NCBI RefSeq assembly: GCF_033958435.1
Contig: NC_134160.1
Location: 11,829,001-11,893,000, forward strand
Origin: Carettochelys insculpta
Lineage: Eukaryota > Chordata > Testudines > Carettochelyidae
Length of the DNA stretch: 64,000 nucleotides
Direction of reading: 5' to 3'
The notes beneath the pieces were generated by a model. The model saw only the letters and a program-made list of their open reading frames with translations. It did not search any database and was not told where the DNA came from. The translations under genes and the position numbers were made by a program. Positions 61,765 to 64,000 of the stretch are shown one piece after another (within the stretch, counting starts at the first letter, position 1; each line of letters begins with the position of its first letter).

Positions 61765-62100
61765 GACATTGGTGTCCAATAGGAATTCAGAGATCGCCAC
61801 ACTTGTGGTTGTCCTCTTTCCATATTCTCCACATCGCCCCCCCCACCTCTCCCAGAGCAAGGCACCCCCAGCCCGCCTGTTCTAATTCAATGCTGGCGAG
61901 TCACCAGAGCTGCCGGACCCACTGCTGCAACCACCACCACATGCTTCTCCCATCAAATGGTGGGGCGCGTGCACAGAGCAGGCGGACAGCGCTCCCCACG
62001 AGCAGCTCTCAGGAGGAGCCTCATTTAAAGGCTCCAAGAACTGCATGTTGGCTCAAGAGCTGTGGGTTGGCCATGCCCCATATTCGCCACACTAAGAGCA
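61765..62100. mobile_element. hAT-type remnant
   Basis: The left end acattggtgtccaataggaattc and the right end gaagctgtgggttggcca-type sequence (caagagctgtgggttggccatgccccat) form imperfect hAT terminal repeats. The right end resembles that of the element at 5,579-6,010. Confidence 0.5.
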
Positions 62101-62504
62101 CAACCAGTTCTAGCAGGCCAGTGCATTGTCAGCTCAGGCCATGGGAAATCTTCTGTTGTTGGATCAGACCCTGAGAGCATCTCTTTTGCTTTTTTGCCAA
62201 GGAGGACTTAGTTCATGTTTAGACCCAGTTGCTTCATGCTGCCTTTCTTTGGAAAACCAGAATGAAGGGACAAGCCTGGAGCAGTGCTCCGGGGGTGACT
62301 ATTTTGATGCTCACTGGCTAATGATATGCACAGGGTATCCGCCTCCCAGACCAAGCTCCATGAGGTGTGATTGTTGCTGAGTGAGGCATGCAGATAAAGG
62401 GCAGGGAGGACTGGATTCTTCTGTCAGCTACCTGGATGTAAATCTGGAGTAACCCCACTCTGCGTAACTGACAGTGGAACCTGGCTCATGGATGCCTGTA
62501 GCCA

Positions 62505-63115
62505 AGAAGGCTAATAGCATATTGGAGTGCATGAGGAGGAGCATTTCCAGCAGATCTAGAGAAGTTTTTATTCCCCTCTACTCGGCACTGGTGAGGTCAC
62601 ATCTGGAGTATTGCGTCCAGTTCTGTGCCCCCTAGTATAGAAAGGATGTGGATACATTGGAGCAGGTACAGGGGAGGGCAATGAAAATGATTAGGGGGCT
62701 GGCACACATGACCTATGAGGAGAGGCTGAGGGATCTGGGCTTATTTAGTTTGCAAAAGAGAAGAGTGAGGGGCGATTTAACAGCAGCCTTTGACTTCCTG
62801 AAGGGGGGGCTCTAAAGAGGCTGGAGAAAGGCTGTTCTCAGTAGTGAGGGATGGCTGGACAAGGAGCAATGGTCTGAAGTTATAGAACAGGAGGTCTAGG
62901 TTGGATATTAGGAAAAACTATTTCACCAGGAGGGTGGTGAAGCACTGGAATGCGTTTCCTAGAGAGGTGGTGGAATCTCCATCCCTGGAGGTTATGTCCC
63001 AGCTTGACAAAGTCCTGGCTGGGATGGTTTAGCTGGGGTTGATCCTGCTTTGGGCAGAGAGCTGGACTCAAAGACCTTCTGAGGTCTCTTCCAGCCCTAG
63101 GATTCTATGTTTTAT
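62505..63115 (+). mobile_element. CR1 LINE 3' part
   Basis: The sequence reads as CR1 ORF2 C-terminus (ggtgaggtcacatctggagtattgcgtccagttctgtg; acctatgaggagaggctgag; ttggatattaggaaaaactatttc) and ends with agccctaggattctatg, the CR1 3' terminus. It has one G-run frameshift near 62,805. Confidence 0.9.
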
Positions 63116-64000
63116 GTCTATGTTCTATTCTGCACAATGTAGCCAGTGCTGCATTTGGCAGCTTCATAGATGTGGCTCATGGTGTCTCCAGAATAAGGTG
63201 GCCACCTCCTTTCCACTACTCAGCTTGTTTCTACACCTGCTTTTAAACAATTAAATCATGGGGGGAGATGGACCAAAGTCACAGCAGATTCTATGGCTCA
63301 GTTCCAGGAACTCTGCACAAAAAAAAAAAGAATAACAATGGAGAGAGCTGAACTAGATGAATTTTTGAGGTCCCTTGCAGTTCATGTTGCTGGGCCAGCA
63401 GAGGCAGCTACTAGTTGGACTGTAAGCTGTTTGGGGCAGGGACCATCATTTTGCACTCTCTCTGTACAGCACCTCATGTACTGATCTCTCGGCCATTGAT
63501 GGAGGCTCCTAGGGTCTGCTGTGGTACAAATAATAACAGTGATGGTCCTGGTCCCAAGAAGGAGTGGCAGATGAACGCGAAGGGGTTTGAGTCTGGGTTT
63601 GCATCCACCTGTAGGGATGTTTAATTAAGTGACGTGAACCATTTAAAGCTACAGCATTGGGTGAGAAATCCGATGAGAGCCGCCTTTTGCAAGGAAATGT
63701 AGTTTTTCAAGTCCAACATCTGACTAACCTGTGGGACTCACTTGATACTCCATTATAGTGCCAAGGAAGGAGCTTGGGGAGATTCATAAAATCACTTGGC
63801 ATTTCTATACGCAAGAGCACCAGGATCGCTACTTATAAGATGTATAAGTGCTCAGATTTTAGTGACAAGCCAACCACAAACCAGCATCAGGAAGGAATTT
63901 CCTCTACAGGAAAAAGTTTGCAAAACTGTATATGTTGATTTCACACCTTTCTCAAAAGCTTCTGGTACCAGCCCCAGCCAGTGATAGGATATTGATTTGG
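63116..64000. other. Intergenic stretch, nothing recognised
   Basis: Non-coding DNA to the end of the window. No feature can be supported. Confidence 0.4.

Overview
This is vertebrate nuclear DNA, and the best fit is a turtle. It carries a CATSPER4 gene, which reptiles keep and birds lack. Its repeats are those of reptile genomes: CR1 LINE fragments, Penelope-like elements (PLEs), hAT and PIF/Harbinger DNA transposons, and palindromic MITEs with GGCTACGTCTACAC-type ends. The species cannot be fixed from the sequence.

Layout from left to right. (1) 1-1000 is a CpG island, a promoter on the edge of the window. By human 1p36.11 order the gene left of CATSPER4 would be CEP85, but no CEP85 coding sequence is visible. 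(2) 1-7.7 kb is repeat-rich intergenic DNA with a 5'-truncated RPL14 retrocopy at 4.4 kb. (3) 7.7-33.7 kb is CATSPER4 on the minus strand. I resolved nine coding exons; all junctions are in phase and give 413 codons, from a short cytoplasmic N-terminus through S1-S6 and the TQDGW pore motif to the C-terminal helix. Its introns hold most of the transposons: a head-to-head PLE dimer (9.6-12.1 kb), a Harbinger deletion derivative (19.1-19.8 kb), a hAT element inside a CR1 (20.8-21.9 kb) and a two-gene PIF/Harbinger element with a 3-bp target duplication (21.9-26.6 kb). (4) 33.7-55 kb has no identified gene. It contains CR1, hAT, MITE and PLE copies, a GC-rich unique stretch at 43.9-44.5 kb and two unexplained exon-like segments at 50.0-50.8 kb. 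(5) 55.5-57.1 kb is ID3 on the minus strand: three exons, a TATA box, and a 5S rRNA-derived pseudogene in intron 2. (6) 57.2-64 kb is upstream DNA with a promoter/enhancer-like block at 59.6-59.9 kb and a CR1 at 62.5 kb.

The two real genes are functionally unrelated: a sperm calcium-channel subunit and a dominant-negative HLH regulator downstream of BMP/SMAD signalling. The most unusual observations are these. Four separate PLE insertions are head-to-head inverted dimers, three of them with clear target-site duplications, and they carry hammerhead-ribozyme-like motifs. Two copies of an exact GGCGCC-N5-GTCTG BMP/SMAD element, sharing a 19-bp core, flank ID3. A Harbinger element and its own internally deleted derivative lie in the same CATSPER4 intron.
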